Part shown: positions 62,141 to 64,000 of the stretch, in pieces
Layout of the letters: each line of letters starts with the position of its first letter
How positions within the stretch are numbered: position 1 is the first letter of the stretch
Assembly: GCA_018242605.1 (NCBI GenBank)
Contig: JAFEBP010000026.1
Span: forward strand, 1 to 64,000
Direction of reading: 5' to 3'
Origin: Planctomycetota bacterium
GTDB taxonomy: Bacteria; Planctomycetota; Phycisphaerae; Phycisphaerales; UBA1924
Length of the DNA stretch: 64,000 nt
Made by a program: the position numbers and the translations under genes
Notes under the pieces: model-generated
Database searches by the model: none
Seen by the model: only the letters and a program-made list of their open reading frames with translations
Told to the model about the DNA's origin: nothing

Positions 62141-62173
62141 ACCGGGGACGCGCAACGCGTCCCCGGTTTCATT
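62141..62173 (+). terminator. Rho-independent terminator after cheW
   Basis: A 12-bp perfect stem (ACCGGGGACGCG/CGCGTCCCCGGT) with a CAA loop, followed by TTCATT. It separates cheW from the receptor-like gene. Confidence 0.85.
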
Positions 62174-62318
62174 GCGCGCAGCCTTGCGGCTTCATCTGCG
62201 TTTAGGGTAAACACCGCATCAGGCAAAGTCGGCCCGTGGACAGACCGATCCCGTGTGGTTAATGAGCCCTGCGATGTGGGGGGCTTTGCCCAGTAACCAG
62301 TTCGCGGAGACACGGATC

Positions 62319-64000
62319 ATGACCTTGAAGACTCGAGCGGCGTTCACCTGCAGTCTGCTGATGTCATTGGCGGGCACGACGCTCGCAGGGCCCGCGGAAG
62401 ACGGGCTGACCTCGCTTCGGGAGGGCAACGCACGCTTCGTGACGGGCAAGACTCAGAACCCGCACACCGGCATGGATCGTGTGGCGGAGACGGGAGCGGG
62501 CCAAAAGCCGTTCGTGACGATCCTCAGTTGCTCTGACTCGCGACTCCCGCTGGAACGGATTTTCGACCAGGGCGTGGGTGACATCTTCGTCGTTCGGGTG
62601 GCGGGCAACGTCGCCGACACGGACGAAATCGGCTCTGCCGAGTACGCGGCGGGCCATCTCAACACGCCGCTGCTGGTCGTCATGGGCCACAGCAAATGCG
62701 GGGCGGTAACGGCCGTCGCCACCGGCGCACAGGTCCATGGGAGCATCCCCGGCCTGATCGACAACATCATCCCGGCCGTGGAATCGGCTAAGAAGAAGCA
62801 CCCGGGTGTCACGGGCAAGGACCTGGTGCCGTTCGCCATCGAGGAGAACGTGTACCAGAGCATCGCTGACACGCTGACCAAGAGCGCGGAGATCCGCGAG
62901 CTGGTGGGCCAGGGCAAGTTGTTGGTCGTGGGCGCGGTGTACGACGTTGACACCGGCAAGGTCGCTTGGCTTGGCCAGCACCCCAACCAGAGCGGACTGA
63001 TGGCCGCGCCGCACGAGACCGCTTCCGCCGAAGGCGGCGAGCACGGCGGCACGCAGCAGCCCGAGACCAAGGAGACCCAAACGGCGGCGAGCGGCACGCC
63101 GGGCGAGAGTTCGGCGCAAACCTCGACGCTCGCCGCGACGGGCAAGTTCACCGAGCCGGAGTTCAAGACCGTGGCGCGCGCCGCGTTCGGCGCGAAAGCG
63201 GGCAAGGCCGAGACGTTCGAGCCCCCAGCGCAGCTGACCCCACCCACCAACACGCTGTTCCTGGTGTTCGCGTTCGGCGCGGGTGGAGCACTTCTTCTCA
63301 CAATCGGCGCGAGCCTCGCGCTGGCCAAGGTGACGAACAAGGACGGATCTTCCGGGCGGGCCCTGACGCTGGGCGCCAAGCTCGCGTGCGGCTTCGGCCT
63401 CCTCTCCACGGGCGTGATGACCGTCGCGGCGGTGGCGAACCGGGCCAACACGCTGGTGGCCACCGGCGTGTGCGAGATCGCCGCTCACTCTTCAAACGCG
63501 GCGGTCGTGGAAGACCTCAAGGGCGATCTGGCAACCATGCGGCTGGCGGTCAAGAACTTCCTGCTGAACAACAGCGACCAGTCGCTCGCGAGCTTCTCCA
63601 ACGCCGCGGCGACATTTGAATCCCGGCTCTCGGCGGCCCGGACCGCGTTGGCGGGCACCGAGCACGCCAAGGGGCTCGACGAGATTGCCGACGGCTTCAA
63701 GACATACAACGAGACCTTCGAGAAGGTGGTCACGCGGGTGGACGAACGCAACGCAACGATCGACTCGCAGATGGGCCCGTCGGCCGCCCGGGCGTCGACG
63801 CTGCTCACCGAGATCTCCCGAACTGCGCACGCCGACGGCGACACAGTCAAGGCGCTGGTCACAGCCGAGGCCGGCGAGCACCTGCAGAGCGCACGCCTCA
63901 ACTTCTTCAAGTACCTCCGCACGCACGACGAATCGCAGGCGGAGCAGGCGCAGAAGGACGCCGAAGAGATGACGAAACTCGTCGGCGAGCTCAAATCCCA
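62319..64000 (+). CDS. Secreted beta-carbonic anhydrase fused to a chemoreceptor-like membrane sensor (3' end outside window)
   Basis: The frame runs open to the window end (560 residues visible). The ATG at 62319 has GGAG upstream. Residues 1-23 are a signal peptide. Residues 27-222 are a beta-carbonic anhydrase with zinc residues Cys71, His124 and Cys127, the Asp73-Arg75 pair (CSDSR) and HSKCGAV; the core looks active. A linker of about 85 Ala/Thr/Glu-rich residues leads to a membrane helix (312-336), a short polar loop, a second helix (353-374, LGAKLACGFGLLSTGV), then a long extracytoplasmic helical bundle (380-560) like methyl-accepting chemotaxis receptor sensors. A third helix, HAMP and signalling domain would be expected beyond the window. 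CheA and CheW are encoded just upstream. Confidence 0.82.
   Translation, partial: MTLKTRAAFTCSLLMSLAGTTLAGPAEDGLTSLREGNARFVTGKTQNPHTGMDRVAETGAGQKPFVTILSCSDSRLPLERIFDQGVGDIFVVRVAGNVADTDEIGSAEYAAGHLNTPLLVVMGHSKCGAVTAVATGAQVHGSIPGLIDNIIPAVESAKKKHPGVTGKDLVPFAIEENVYQSIADTLTKSAEIRELVGQGKLLVVGAVYDVDTGKVAWLGQHPNQSGLMAAPHETASAEGGEHGGTQQPETKETQTAASGTPGESSAQTSTLAATGKFTEPEFKTVARAAFGAKAGKAETFEPPAQLTPPTNTLFLVFAFGAGGALLLTIGASLALAKVTNKDGSSGRALTLGAKLACGFGLLSTGVMTVAAVANRANTLVATGVCEIAAHSSNAAVVEDLKGDLATMRLAVKNFLLNNSDQSLASFSNAAATFESRLSAARTALAGTEHAKGLDEIADGFKTYNETFEKVVTRVDERNATIDSQMGPSAARASTLLTEISRTAHADGDTVKALVTAEAGEHLQSARLNFFKYLRTHDESQAEQAQKDAEEMTKLVGELKS

Overview
The window is about 64 kb of high-GC chromosome, densely packed with protein genes. 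It looks like a planctomycete, most likely of the Phycisphaerae. The reasons are three sigma-factor/Ser-Thr-kinase gene pairs whose kinases carry long WD40-like or TPR sensor regions, secreted proteins opening with an 'FTYQGEL' domain, a VPSP...RRRR sorting tail like PEP-CTERM, and large multihaem cytochrome modules. I see no insertion sequence, prophage, integron or CRISPR array. The single tRNA gene is tRNA-Asp(GTC).

Layout. 1-5.1 kb: the 3' end of an unusually short SecA-like ATPase, then a papain-type protease operon that also encodes a second protein with the protease's C-terminal domain and a chagasin-type inhibitor, then tadA, an alpha/beta hydrolase and a GNAT acetyltransferase. 5.1-13.7 kb: small secreted proteins, an MsbA-type ABC exporter, ComEC, a coiled-coil membrane protein with a small membrane partner, and tRNA-Asp with its terminator. 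14-29.4 kb: a secreted metzincin protease, three paralogous surface proteins and two sigma/kinase pairs, then a DUF2934 protein.

30-40 kb: dps, then a tightly coupled plus-strand operon that looks like a ceramide/sphingolipid pathway. It encodes a three-domain FAAL-ACP-alpha-oxoamine synthase, an ABC exporter (ATPase and permease), a GT-B-like transferase and a BcerS/YghO-type N-acyltransferase; a CerR-like reductase lies convergent to it. 40-44.7 kb: the third kinase/sigma pair. 44.8-49 kb: an oxidative-stress operon of AhpD-like protein, a lipoprotein fusing hydrolase, cupin and catalase-like peroxidase, and a Dps-haloperoxidase fusion.

49.8-57.3 kb: a seven-gene minus-strand respiratory operon with mostly overlapping stops and starts: a 15-haem cytochrome, redoxin-TPR, tetrahaem cytochrome, NrfC-like Fe-S protein, NrfD-like membrane protein, octahaem HAO-family cytochrome and an unknown protein. 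It reads as a quinol-linked electron path to (or from) a hydroxylamine/nitrite-type enzyme. 57.8-64 kb: a chemotaxis locus, cheX-cheY diverging from cheA-cheW. It is followed by an open-ended gene encoding a secreted beta-carbonic anhydrase fused to a membrane segment and a chemoreceptor-like helical sensor. That gene is the most striking novelty here: a possible CO2/bicarbonate chemoreceptor with its own enzyme.

All calls rest on reading the sequence and remembered family motifs; no database search was run.
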